The notes under the pieces: generated by a model
The model's database searches: none
Seen by the model: the letters and a program-made list of their open reading frames with translations, nothing else
What the model was told of the DNA's origin: nothing
Assembly: GCA_965242685.1 (NCBI GenBank)
Contig: OZ251487.1
Span: forward strand, 806,001-870,000
Length of the DNA stretch: 64,000 nt
Direction: 5' to 3'
DNA from: G965215055 sp965242685
GTDB lineage: Bacteria; Pseudomonadota; Gammaproteobacteria; UBA4575
Part shown: one piece after another, positions 1-9,012 of the stretch
Position numbering within the stretch: position 1 is the stretch's first letter
Layout of the letters: the number at the start of each line of letters is the position of its first letter
Position numbers and translations under genes: made by a program

Positions 1-617
1 ACGGCAAAATGCTCATTGACGACAGGTATGAGTCTGCCCGCAACCGGCGCCTCTCTGCACAGTGCAAAAATCGGCGTCCTGGTAACGCCGCAATAGACCA
101 GTTCCCGCGCGTACAGCCTCTCTGCGTCGCGGTAGCCGTCAAAGACGACCCGATGATCGTTGATCCCGACTATGTCGGTAGTGGTGCTTCCCACATCGAT
201 AAACAGTGCATCCCGAACTTTTGTAGCAACGAAACTTGCGCTTGCCAACCAATTTGCCGAAGCGATCATCTCGGGCACACGCACCGCGTTCTCGGCGTCC
301 ACGAACCCCCTGCCGCCGGCAAAGTAGTGCAACCGCTCTCCCTGCAAGTGATCTTCCATCTCCCTGACGATCCGCACGACTCCGTCCTTACGGGTGCTGA
401 AACAATCGGCCATCTCACCCGTCATCGTGATCGCATGCAGCGAATGCGAAAAATCAAACTCTCGGCGCGCCGTAAGGATCGAGGCCCGCAATTTATCGAG
501 ACCGCGCCACAGTGGGCAGGACAGCTGACGCACCTTAACAACCGATTCGCCAGTGTTTGCCAGCACCACTTTTACGTGTGCACCCCCAATGTCCCAGCCG
601 GAAACGCTAGATAGCAT
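1..617 (-). CDS. MfnF-like (COG1548-type) H4MPT-linked protein, 3' part missing
   Basis: I translated the minus strand from an ATG at 617; the frame stays open to the window edge, giving the first 205 or so residues. The N-terminus has the sugar-kinase/actin-like phosphate motif (GWDIGGAHVK) and a second motif (FIDVGSTTTDIVG) near residue 140, the pattern of the hydantoinase/oxoprolinase-like family found in H4MPT gene clusters. As I recall, the archaeal member is MfnF, which joins the furan unit to the glutamyl-tyramine unit in methanofuran synthesis. A role in methylofuran synthesis here is inference. The start overlaps the end of the ATP-grasp gene by 11 bases, so the two are probably translated together. 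The 3' end lies outside the window. Confidence 0.8.
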   Translation of the reverse strand, partial: MLSSVSGWDIGGAHVKVVLANTGESVVKVRQLSCPLWRGLDKLRASILTARREFDFSHSLHAITMTGEMADCFSTRKDGVVRIVREMEDHLQGERLHYFAGGRGFVDAENAVRVPEMIASANWLASASFVATKVRDALFIDVGSTTTDIVGINDHRVVFDGYRDAERLYARELVYCGVTRTPIFALCREAPVAGRLIPVVNEHFA

Positions 618-1593
618 GCTCCGCCCTTAGTGCTATGGTGATTAGGTCATCTTTCACGGCACTCAAACGCGGTAGTCGCCTCCGCATGAAGCATTCCATC
701 ATCAGCTCGGCGGGATTTACTCCCAGCGCACTTTTCAGACCGATGTATGAGGTGGTCAGTCTGGGATTCACTTCCACCAGAAGGTTTTTTTCCCGTGTAA
801 TCAACACATCAACGCCCGTATAACCTTGCAGGCCCGGCAAGGCCCGCACCAGTTTTTCGCTGAATGATCTCAATTTACTATCTTCAAAAGCGTTTACGCC
901 GCACTGCTTTAATACCAAACCGCCGTCTTGCTCAATCAGATGTTGTTCATTGACACTCAGAAGCAAGCATTGCCCCTGCCAACATAATAAGCTCAAGCTC
1001 GCGTGCGTACCCTCTATGAACGGCTGAACGATAAATCGCTCGTTGGTCCGCTTTGCCAGTTCACATTCCAGGCTGCTTCTGTCGGGCAGCAGCATCAATT
1101 GCTCACAACCGACGCCATCAATTGGCTTTATCACCCACCGGTCACAATCAATTTCTGGTAGATCATCCGGCATATAGGTGGGTATTTGCGGAATGTCATG
1201 GGCTTGCAGATATTTGTATGTGGCGTATTTATCACTGGTCAAGCCGATACTTTCGACATTGCTGTTGAAAAGTACGAAGTCTCGCCCCGAGAATCGCTCA
1301 CACAATGAGAGCAGTATACCATCTGTTTCCGGGGCAATAATCAACAAGGCATCAAACCAATCGCTCAGTTCCTCAACCCTCTTAACGCAGTCATGTCCCG
1401 GTAGTACAGTATCACTTGTGGTAAAGCACCCAAGACGATAGTCAATCAACGTTTTTACTTCCACGTCCGGCAATGCCCTGAAATCACTGACCACGGCGTT
1501 GCGCATCATGCTACCCTCTCTGACCAGTGATGGAGAAAGAGCACGGTCTACCATCCCGCCACCGGTGATATACTCTAAAATCAATATCTTCAC
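607..1593 (-). CDS. ATP-grasp ligase, MfnD-like (methylofuran/H4MPT biosynthesis)
   Basis: A 328-residue ATP-grasp protein. The central part has the lysine-containing ATP-binding strand (DRWVIKPIDGVGCEQ) and the C-terminal part the metal-binding motif (LLVEVNPRLTTSYIG). It opens with MKILILEYITGGG, like the archaeal ATP-grasp enzymes that include tyramine-glutamate ligase MfnD. It would join an amino acid to an amine or carboxylate, plausibly glutamate to the tyrosine-derived part of methylofuran. It heads a minus-strand pair with the MfnF-like gene and is divergent from the HisA-like gene only 11 bases away, so the two directions share a very short control region. The family is firm; the substrate is inferred. 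Confidence 0.78.
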   Translation of the reverse strand: MKILILEYITGGGMVDRALSPSLVREGSMMRNAVVSDFRALPDVEVKTLIDYRLGCFTTSDTVLPGHDCVKRVEELSDWFDALLIIAPETDGILLSLCERFSGRDFVLFNSNVESIGLTSDKYATYKYLQAHDIPQIPTYMPDDLPEIDCDRWVIKPIDGVGCEQLMLLPDRSSLECELAKRTNERFIVQPFIEGTHASLSLLCWQGQCLLLSVNEQHLIEQDGGLVLKQCGVNAFEDSKLRSFSEKLVRALPGLQGYTGVDVLITREKNLLVEVNPRLTTSYIGLKSALGVNPAELMMECFMRRRLPRLSAVKDDLITIALRAEHAI

Positions 1594-1604
1594 ATCGCTC
1601 TGTA

Positions 1605-2309
1605 ATGCAAATTATTCCTGTCCTTGACCTTCGTGAAGGATTGGTCGTCCATGCCAAAAAAGGTGAGCGGAATAACTATCTTCCCATCGTTTCACGCTTG
1701 TGCGCGGCTGCAACTCCCCTTGATGTTATTGCCGGCATCCTGAAGCTGTATACCTTTAAGCGTATCTACATTGCCGACCTGGACGCCTTGCAGCAACGGG
1801 GTAATAACATTGATATCATCGTCTCGATATGCCAAGTGTACCCCCAACTGGAAATATGGCTGGATACCGGCCTTTCCCTAATTGAACGCTATTTGAAAGA
1901 TTTTGCATTCGCCTCATTGCGCATGGTGTTATCCACTGAATCACTCGGGTCGGTGTCTGCCCTTGCTCCATTCATGGGCCATTATGCACGTCACAACTTC
2001 CTTTTTTCCATTGATTATAAAGCCGGAAAATTTCTCGGCTCGCAAGAGTTTCTGGAGATACAGGAGCAATGGCCGCAGGACGTGTTGGTACTGAACCTTG
2101 ACTGCGTAGGTACTGGTGAAGGGATTCACCTGCCTGCTCAACTGCCTCACTCCCTGTTTCAAACGCATGATGTCTACTATGGTGGCGGTGTAAAGAACGC
2201 TAACGACCTTTATAAACTAAAAACTCTGGGTGCGGCAGGTGCCCTGCTTGCCACCGCTCTGCATGATGGAACAATTACGGAAAATGAATTGCTTTTTATT
2301 AACGAATGA
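1605..2309 (+). CDS. HisA/HisF-related TIM-barrel protein of the H4MPT cluster
   Basis: 234 residues with the HisA-like opening (MQIIPVLDLREGLVVHAKKG), an IYIADLDAL strand with the acidic residue, and a C-terminal YYGGGVKNANDL phosphate-binding loop. It is related to ProFAR isomerase but belongs to the hisAF-related group found in methanogens and H4MPT methylotrophs rather than in histidine operons. No his gene is nearby; its neighbours are cofactor genes. Its reaction is unknown to me. The 3' end overlaps the convergent pterin synthase-like gene by 11 bases. Confidence 0.8.
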   Translation: MQIIPVLDLREGLVVHAKKGERNNYLPIVSRLCAAATPLDVIAGILKLYTFKRIYIADLDALQQRGNNIDIIVSICQVYPQLEIWLDTGLSLIERYLKDFAFASLRMVLSTESLGSVSALAPFMGHYARHNFLFSIDYKAGKFLGSQEFLEIQEQWPQDVLVLNLDCVGTGEGIHLPAQLPHSLFQTHDVYYGGGVKNANDLYKLKTLGAAGALLATALHDGTITENELLFINE

Positions 2310-3522
2310 CTTTAAGTTTTTCTTTTATCTCCTTGATCAACAGAGATCGAAGCGACGACCTACCTAGCTCTTCCGAAATAAAGTATTGTGACAGTGTATT
2401 GTCCCCATGCCGTTGCAGTTCCTCCAAGCTCGGGCCCGTGTAACAGCAATAGGACTGCGGCGTTTCAAAAATTTGTAGCTCTATCAGCCCTGGCAGATAC
2501 TCGATCAACCTTCTCCAAATAAAAATACTCAACAGCTCGGTGCTGGCGCGCCAGCTTAACTCTGGCGCCACGTAGTTCAGGCTGTGGTGGTCCAACCGGT
2601 TGACAACCTGATGTGTAACGATGCGCTTCAAATATCCGTAATCAACAACAAAACCTGTCAGCGGATCAATATGATCCCTTACTTTCACCTGTATTGTGTA
2701 GCGGCCACCGTGCAGATTGACACACTTGTCAGGATGGTCCGTAATAAAGTGCGCGGAGTCAAATGCCAACTCTTTCACTACTGTTGCCTGATCGTGCCGC
2801 TCGAAAAACCGCTCACAGGCATTGGGAATTTCCCTGAGAAAATCTGCAACGGCATCCAGCAGGCACACCGTATCCTCACGTGCCTCACATCTCATCAGTT
2901 GACCGTCTTCATATTCAGATACAGCAAGCCGCCGCAAGCGAATCTGATGCTCCTTTTCCAGCCGTTGCGCGATCCTCGCCGCATCATCTTTTTGCGGAAA
3001 ATCAATGAATAGATAGCCAGCGTGGATCTCCCCGATATGTGCGAGCAACACAGCAAATTGTCGCAAAAACGAGGCCTTGGAAGAACGCACAACCCTTAAA
3101 GGTCTCAGATACGTTGCAGGTATTTTTAGTCTGTTTTTGGCGATGACACGATGGCATCCATTTTGGTATGCGTACTCTTGCCGAAACTGAAAACCGATGG
3201 GCTTTAACGATTGTAAATACCAAAGTAGCTGCTCCAACCTGCGAATTCCCAGAGAAATGACCACAAACTCGCCTTCCTGCTCCATCGCCTGAGCCATGTA
3301 CAACCCTGTAAGCACGTCCTGAGCGAATGGATCGACGCTCTCTATCGGCCGCCGGTACGTTGCAACATCATCCGTCCGTCCAAGCTGATCTTGACCTACC
3401 AGCAAGTCTAACGGCAGGTGATGCCGTATAGCGTATTCCTGGAGCGTCAGCCCGCTACACGCCAGCAAATGCTCGCTGTCAAGCCGCTCACCTACTTCTT
3501 CGTTGCATTCAAGGCATCGCAT
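2299..3522 (-). CDS. Multidomain 6-pyruvoyl-tetrahydropterin synthase-like protein
   Basis: At 407 residues this is about three times the length of a normal PTPS/QueD enzyme. Residues 1-37 form a possible CCHC zinc finger (C3, C6, H18, C22) followed by GLTLQEYAIRHHLP, reminiscent of MucR/Ros-type proteins. Residues 65-205 hold two stretches resembling LAGLIDADG-fold halves (from LTGLYMAQAM and from IPATYLRPLR). From about 248 comes a PTPS/QueD domain: AHF (H258), C267, H271, LDHHSLN and STEL. The HxH zinc pair reads H271-G-G, so one expected zinc-binding histidine is missing. Its place in the cluster suggests a role in making the pterin part of H4MPT; the middle domain is my inference. Confidence 0.72.
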   Translation of the reverse strand: MRCLECNEEVGERLDSEHLLACSGLTLQEYAIRHHLPLDLLVGQDQLGRTDDVATYRRPIESVDPFAQDVLTGLYMAQAMEQEGEFVVISLGIRRLEQLLWYLQSLKPIGFQFRQEYAYQNGCHRVIAKNRLKIPATYLRPLRVVRSSKASFLRQFAVLLAHIGEIHAGYLFIDFPQKDDAARIAQRLEKEHQIRLRRLAVSEYEDGQLMRCEAREDTVCLLDAVADFLREIPNACERFFERHDQATVVKELAFDSAHFITDHPDKCVNLHGGRYTIQVKVRDHIDPLTGFVVDYGYLKRIVTHQVVNRLDHHSLNYVAPELSWRASTELLSIFIWRRLIEYLPGLIELQIFETPQSYCCYTGPSLEELQRHGDNTLSQYFISEELGRSSLRSLLIKEIKEKLKVIR

Positions 3523-3586
3523 AGAAATGTCTTAGTATAATGGATGAAGTAGTTTATTACATGAACTATGAATTTGGAAAAACAAC

Positions 3587-5974
3587 ATGTCCAAAACCAG
3601 ATATTTTATAGCCCCCCGCAGTTTCTCGCCAGGTAGTACAGGGCGTTTCCTAACCTCCCGCGGTGCCTGGGTGGTCGTCCTCACCCTCTTTCTGTTGGCG
3701 GCCCTTGCCGTATTCGACGATTATGGTGTGTCGTGGGATGAGCTTGTACAACATAACATCGCTATCCTGAACGCCGATTATATCTCGGGAAAGAACGATG
3801 ACCTTGTGCGGCATCGGGACAGAATGTACGGTGCTGCATTCGAACTCCCCCTGCTGCTGGCGGAACGCCTCCTTGAACTGGAAGACACCCGTACCATCTA
3901 TCTCAGCCGTCATCTCCTGACCCACCTATTCTTCCTGTTGGGCGCGGCCTGCTGTTACCTGTTGGCCGTGCGCCTGTTCAATAACCGAATCCTCGCCCTG
4001 GCCGCCATGCTGCTGTTCCTTCTACATCCCCGACTCTATGCCCATTCCTTCTTCAACAGCAAGGATATCCCTTTCTTTAGTATGTTTATGATCGCCCTGT
4101 TCCTGATTCATCGCACCTTTGCGCGCGACACCGTGCGGGCGTTTTTGTTGTGTGGTGCGGCGGTGGCGGTGCTTATTAACCTTCGGATCACGGGTGTCAT
4201 GCTGTTGCTTGCGGTGGTGGGGATGCGGGGCTTGGATGCTTGGTATGCCTCAGACAGGCAGGAACGCATGCAGGTGCTCAAGACCCTCGGCGGTTTCATA
4301 CTGAGCAGTGTACTCGTGTTGTATGCCATCTGGCCGTACTTGTGGGAAGACCCGCTCGGGCGGTTGATGGAGGCTATTACCATTGCTTCCCGTTTTCCTC
4401 ACGAAAGTCCAGAACTGTTCAAGGGGACGTTTATCAATAGTTTTGATCTTCCCTGGGAGTACATTCCCACCTGGTTTTTAATTACGACGCCGTGGGTGGC
4501 GTTGTTGTTGGGTTTTATTGGTATCGTTGCGGTGGGGTATCGGGGTCTCATCCAACCACGAAAGATATTGCGCAACACGCCGGTGCGCTTTCAGTGGTTG
4601 CTGCTGGCCTGTTTCGTGTTGCCCGCAGTGGCCGCAATCGTTTTCAATTTCGCACTCTACGACGGCTGGCGGCATATGTATTTTTTGTATGCGCCGTTCT
4701 GTCTGTTGGCGGCGTATGGCCTACATTGGCTGATATCCTCCCGGCTGGTATCCCTTTCCAGGAAGAAATACTGGGGGGTCGGCGTCTATGCCCTGGCGGG
4801 AATCGGCTTGGTCGTGGTGGTCATTGAAATGGTGCAGATTCATCCTTATCAAAATGTCTACTTCAATGCCCTGGTAGACCGTCACACGCCGGGATACCTG
4901 CGCACCCAATATGAGATGGAGTATTGGGGAACTTCGTACAGGGAGGGATTAGAATACCTGGTGGAACACTATCCCGACTCGCCTATCTATTTTTATGGAA
5001 AGGATGGTAACATCAAACGAAATAGGACAATCCTTCCCGCAACAGAGCGGCAGCGGTTCGTATTCAATCCTGCACGCGCCGACGTCTACCTCGTTAGGCA
5101 TTACCATCAGCGAGCATGGCAAGGAAGGAAGTTGCCAAAGGCCGTAAAGCCGCTTTACACAATTAAGGTGTACAATAACGTCATTCTGGCGGTGTACGCC
5201 GTGAACCTGGACTTTCTGGATGAGTCCAGTCAAGCCCTCTATCGGGGCATCTACCAAAAGATAAAGACCCGTGAGCCGGTAATTCATTCTGTCTTCGACA
5301 TATACGAGTACGAAGACAAGTTGGTCTACATCAAGGAATCCTGCAACCCGAATGACCTATGGGAACACTTTTTCGTACACATCTTGCCAGTCAACGAAAC
5401 CGACCTTCCCGGCTGGCGAAAGCGGTACGGGTTTGAAAATCGGGACTTTAGTTTTTATATGCATGGAGTACGCTTTGATGGGAAATGTATGGCGGTCGTG
5501 CCATTACCCGAATATGAAATCAGCTCGATCCGCATTGGCCAGTTCTTTCGCGACAAGCCGGCCTGGAAAGCCACGTTTCTGCCTCAACGGAAGCAACAAC
5601 GATTGATGGCAAAATTGGCTGATCTACCGCAAGAGATCGCCTCCGGTACCCCTTTGATCAAAGCCGTCTTTGACGTATATCGGCATCAAGACACCCTGGT
5701 CTACATCATCAAGGAATCCTGTACCGAGAGCGATACCGAAGCGCGTTTCCTTTTGCATTTTGAGCCGTTTGACGTGGACGACTTGTCCTCCTCCCGCCAG
5801 TCGCACGGTTTTGATAATCGGGACTTTAATTTCCGCGAGTACGGAGTACACTTTGACGGGCGGTGTATGGCGGTCGTGCCGTTGCCCGAATATGACATTG
5901 CAAAGATACATACCGGGCAATTCACAAACGAAGGCGTGGTTTGGGAAGGGAAATTTTCTCTCAAACAAGATTGA
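3587..5974 (+). CDS. GT-C membrane glycosyltransferase paralogue A (frame intact)
   Basis: 795 residues. The N-terminal 460 residues are strongly hydrophobic with repeated membrane segments. The first loop carries DDYGVSWDE (D51-E52), like the Asp-Glu motif of PMT/ArnT-type GT-C enzymes that use lipid-linked sugars. The periplasmic C-terminal part has two copies (about 569-664 and 694-795) of a module beginning FD-Y and ending in TGQ-type sequence, with a conserved ESC...G(K/R)C cysteine pair; I do not know a name for it. A C6 run at 3612-3617 in codons 9-11 keeps the frame. ATG start, close to the end of the pterin synthase gene but on the other strand. Sugar and acceptor are unknown. Confidence 0.8.
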   Translation: MSKTRYFIAPRSFSPGSTGRFLTSRGAWVVVLTLFLLAALAVFDDYGVSWDELVQHNIAILNADYISGKNDDLVRHRDRMYGAAFELPLLLAERLLELEDTRTIYLSRHLLTHLFFLLGAACCYLLAVRLFNNRILALAAMLLFLLHPRLYAHSFFNSKDIPFFSMFMIALFLIHRTFARDTVRAFLLCGAAVAVLINLRITGVMLLLAVVGMRGLDAWYASDRQERMQVLKTLGGFILSSVLVLYAIWPYLWEDPLGRLMEAITIASRFPHESPELFKGTFINSFDLPWEYIPTWFLITTPWVALLLGFIGIVAVGYRGLIQPRKILRNTPVRFQWLLLACFVLPAVAAIVFNFALYDGWRHMYFLYAPFCLLAAYGLHWLISSRLVSLSRKKYWGVGVYALAGIGLVVVVIEMVQIHPYQNVYFNALVDRHTPGYLRTQYEMEYWGTSYREGLEYLVEHYPDSPIYFYGKDGNIKRNRTILPATERQRFVFNPARADVYLVRHYHQRAWQGRKLPKAVKPLYTIKVYNNVILAVYAVNLDFLDESSQALYRGIYQKIKTREPVIHSVFDIYEYEDKLVYIKESCNPNDLWEHFFVHILPVNETDLPGWRKRYGFENRDFSFYMHGVRFDGKCMAVVPLPEYEISSIRIGQFFRDKPAWKATFLPQRKQQRLMAKLADLPQEIASGTPLIKAVFDVYRHQDTLVYIIKESCTESDTEARFLLHFEPFDVDDLSSSRQSHGFDNRDFNFREYGVHFDGRCMAVVPLPEYDIAKIHTGQFTNEGVVWEGKFSLKQD

Positions 5975-6087
5975 AACATCAAACCAGCTTTTCACGCTGT
6001 GTCTGGTAAACTGTGATGTTGCAATGCCTTGCTTTTGAGCCGTATAAAAGACCCGTCCAGCTACCAAACGATTGACACCTTTACCCT

Positions 6088-8082
6088 GTGGCTTCTCATT
6101 CCCCCCGCAGCTTTTCGCTAAGTAATACAGGGCGTTTCCCAGCCTCTTGCGGGGCATGGATGGTATTCGCACTCTTTCTGTTGGCCGGCATCGCCGTACT
6201 CGACGACTACGGCATGTCGGGAGACGAAGACATACAGAGACGCACTACCGAAACAAACCTCAGCTATATACTGGGAAGCCATGACGGCCTGCAACTGAAA
6301 CAAAAAGATAAGCATTACGGCGTCGCCTTTGAACTCCCCCTGCTGCTGACGGAACGCCTCCTTGGACTGGAAGATACCCGTACCATCTATCTCAGCCGTC
6401 ATCTCCTGACCCACCTGTTCTTCCTGTTGGGCGGGCTCTGCTGTTACCTGTTGGCCATGCGCCTGTTCAATAATCGTCTGCTCGCCCTGTTCGCCATGCT
6501 GCTGTTCCTTCTACATCCCCGCCTCTATGCCCATTCCTTCTTCAACAGCAAGGATATTCCTTTCTTTAGTATGTTTATGATCGCCCTGTTCCTGATTCAT
6601 CGGGCTTTTGAACGCGACACCGTGCGGGCGTTTTTGTTATGCGGTGCGGCGGTGGCGGTGCTGATCAACCTGCGGGTGATGGGCGTTATGCTGTTGCTTG
6701 CGGTGGTGGCAATGCGGGGCTTGGACGCCTGGTATGCCGAAGGCAGGCAGGAGCGCATACGGGTGCTCAAGACCCTCATGTCGTTTGTGGGGGGCGGTGT
6801 CCTTACCTTGTATGCCATCTGGCCGTACTTGTGGGAAGACCCGTTCGGGCGGTTGGCGGAGGCCTTCACCATCGCTTCTCATCTCCCTCACAAGAGTTTA
6901 GAACTGTTCAAGGGGGAATTTGTCCACAGCACCGATCTTCCGTGGGAGTATATCCCCACCTGGTTTTTAATTACGACGCCGTGGGTGGCGTTGTTGTTGG
7001 GGTTAATTGGCATTGTTGCGGTGGGGTATCGGGGTCTCACCCAACCACGAAATATATTACGCAACACGCAACTACGCTTTGTAGGACTACTGCTGGCCTG
7101 TTTTGTGTTGCCCATACTGGCCATCATCGTTCTCAGGCCTACGCTTTATAACGGCTGGCGACATATGTACTTTCTGTATGCGCCGTTCTGTCTGTTGGCG
7201 GCGTATGGCCTACATTGGCTGATATCCTCCCGGCTGGCATCCCTTTCCAGGAAGAAATATTGGCAGGTCGGCGTTTATGCTCTGGCGGGAATCGGCCTGG
7301 TCGTGATAGTCATCGAAATGGTGCAGATTCATCCTTATCAACACTTATACTTCAACGCCTTGGTAGACCGTTACACGCCGGGATACCTGCGCACCCAATA
7401 TGATATGGGCTATTGGGGGACATTCCGTCGTGAAGGACTGGAATATCTGCTGGAACGCTATCCCGACTCGCCCATCCATGTTTACGGGAAGGATGGCCAT
7501 GAAAAAGGCAACCAGATGATCCTGCCTGCATCAGATCGGCAACGGATTGTGGAAAATACAACGCGTGCCGACTTCTACATTGAAGATTACCGTCGAGATA
7601 TTCTAAAGAGGGAAAGACCGAATCTCTTCAATTCTATCTATACGCGCAAGATCTACAACAACTCCCTTTTTGTGGTGTACGCCGTAAACCTGAACTTTCT
7701 GGATGAGTCCAATCAAGCCTTCTATAGGAACGTCTACCACAAGGTAAAGGCCGAGGTGCCAAGCATTCGTTCCGTCTTTGACGTGCACATTGATCAGGAT
7801 AAGCCGGCTTATTATATCAAAGAGTCATGTACGCGGTCTGATGTGGGTAAGCGTTTTTTTCTACACGTCTCGCCGGTCAACGAAACCGACCTTCCGGGCT
7901 GGCGAAAGCCATACGGCTTTGACAATCGGGACTTTATTTTCTACGAGTACGGGGTGCGCTTTGACGGGAAATGTATGGCGATTGTGCCGTTGCCCGAGTA
8001 TGACATCAGCTCGATCCGCACCGGGCAATACACTAAGGAAGGCGAGATTTGGGAAGGGAAGTTTTCTCTCAAACAAGACTGA
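6088..8082 (+). CDS. GT-C membrane glycosyltransferase paralogue B (frame intact)
   Basis: 664 residues, closely similar to A over the membrane part. An in-frame stop lies just upstream, so the GTG at 6088 is the only plausible start; it is immediately followed by a C6 run that keeps the frame. The first-loop motif is SGDE rather than SWDE, so the acidic pair is kept. One C-terminal module only, from about residue 562. The intergenic region from A (5975-6087) is nearly repeated between C and D, and the region after B resembles that after D, which points to duplication of the A-B block. Probably acts on an undecaprenyl-linked sugar at the periplasmic face. Confidence 0.8.
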   Translation: MASHSPRSFSLSNTGRFPASCGAWMVFALFLLAGIAVLDDYGMSGDEDIQRRTTETNLSYILGSHDGLQLKQKDKHYGVAFELPLLLTERLLGLEDTRTIYLSRHLLTHLFFLLGGLCCYLLAMRLFNNRLLALFAMLLFLLHPRLYAHSFFNSKDIPFFSMFMIALFLIHRAFERDTVRAFLLCGAAVAVLINLRVMGVMLLLAVVAMRGLDAWYAEGRQERIRVLKTLMSFVGGGVLTLYAIWPYLWEDPFGRLAEAFTIASHLPHKSLELFKGEFVHSTDLPWEYIPTWFLITTPWVALLLGLIGIVAVGYRGLTQPRNILRNTQLRFVGLLLACFVLPILAIIVLRPTLYNGWRHMYFLYAPFCLLAAYGLHWLISSRLASLSRKKYWQVGVYALAGIGLVVIVIEMVQIHPYQHLYFNALVDRYTPGYLRTQYDMGYWGTFRREGLEYLLERYPDSPIHVYGKDGHEKGNQMILPASDRQRIVENTTRADFYIEDYRRDILKRERPNLFNSIYTRKIYNNSLFVVYAVNLNFLDESNQAFYRNVYHKVKAEVPSIRSVFDVHIDQDKPAYYIKESCTRSDVGKRFFLHVSPVNETDLPGWRKPYGFDNRDFIFYEYGVRFDGKCMAIVPLPEYDISSIRTGQYTKEGEIWEGKFSLKQD

Positions 8083-8151
8083 AACCCTAGGCAGGCGTTT
8101 GCGGAAGCTATCCTGTCTCCCCCGCACTGTGTTCTGATAAACTATGACGTT

Positions 8152-8955
8152 ATGACGCCTGCTTCTTCAACCGATGATCACGACGTCTTTGCTGTTGCCG
8201 GTAAGCGTTACGCCTCGCGCCTGCTGGTAGGCACCGGCAAGTACAGGGATTTGCAGGAGACGCGCGCTGCTATCGTTGCCAGTGGTGCCGCAATTGTAAC
8301 GGTGGCAATACGCAGAACCAACATTGGGCAGGATAAGAACGCACCCAACCTGCTTGACGCCATCTCGCCGAGTGAGTTCATGATTTTACCCAACACTGCC
8401 GGATGCTATTGCGCCAAAGACGCGGTGCGCACCTGTCTTTTGGCGCGCGAATTACTGGACGGACATGCGCTGGTAAAGCTTGAAGTGCTCGGCGACGAGA
8501 AAACATTGTACCCGAACGTTATGGAAACCATAACGGCGACCGAGACTTTGATAAAAGAGGACTTTCAGGTCATGGTATACACCAATGATGACCCCGTTAT
8601 CGCCAAACAACTGGAAGAGATGGGGTGCGTGGCGGTTATGCCTTTAGCGGCGCCGATAGGCTCCGGTCTCGGCATTCGTAACCCGTACAATATTCTTACC
8701 ATCGTTGAGAATGCAGGCGTACCGGTTTTGGTTGACGCCGGCGTCGGCACGGCCTCCGATGCGTCCATGGCGATGGAGCTGGGTTGTGACGGGGTGCTGA
8801 TGAATACCGCTATTGCACAGGCGAAAGATCCGGTGCTGATGGCGGCCGCGATGAAAAATGCCGTGATCGCGGGCCGCCAGGCGTTTCTTGCCGGACGGAT
8901 GCCGAAGCGCCGCTATGCGTCTGCCTCGTCACCGATTGAGGGGGATTTTTGCTAG
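8152..8955 (+). CDS. thiG: Thiazole synthase ThiG
   Basis: 267 residues, full length. ThiG forms the thiazole phosphate of thiamine from deoxyxylulose phosphate, ThiS thiocarboxylate and dehydroglycine. The Schiff-base lysine is K109 in ALVKLEVLGD; the phosphate-binding region VLVDAGVGTASDA and the DGVLMNTAIA strand follow. No thiS gene lies directly upstream, where it often sits; glycosyltransferase B is there instead. In several gammaproteobacteria thiS-thiG-trmB are adjacent, so both sides of thiG seem to have been invaded here. Its leader resembles the 3' flank of the glycosyltransferase genes and the leader of paralogue E. Confidence 0.95.
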   Translation: MTPASSTDDHDVFAVAGKRYASRLLVGTGKYRDLQETRAAIVASGAAIVTVAIRRTNIGQDKNAPNLLDAISPSEFMILPNTAGCYCAKDAVRTCLLARELLDGHALVKLEVLGDEKTLYPNVMETITATETLIKEDFQVMVYTNDDPVIAKQLEEMGCVAVMPLAAPIGSGLGIRNPYNILTIVENAGVPVLVDAGVGTASDASMAMELGCDGVLMNTAIAQAKDPVLMAAAMKNAVIAGRQAFLAGRMPKRRYASASSPIEGDFC

Positions 8956-9012
8956 TAAAATAGCCGACGTGAGCGACAGTGGTTTGCGTGGATAAAGCTA
9001 CATCAGAGGATT

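Noticed and set aside
9..614. Plus-strand reading frame of about 200 codons
   Set aside because: It is antisense to the MfnF-like gene, whose minus-strand frame has recognisable motifs.
2490..3340. A homing endonuclease in the pterin synthase gene
   Set aside because: The middle region lacks clear catalytic acidic residues and is fused in frame within an otherwise intact gene; treated only as a fold resemblance.
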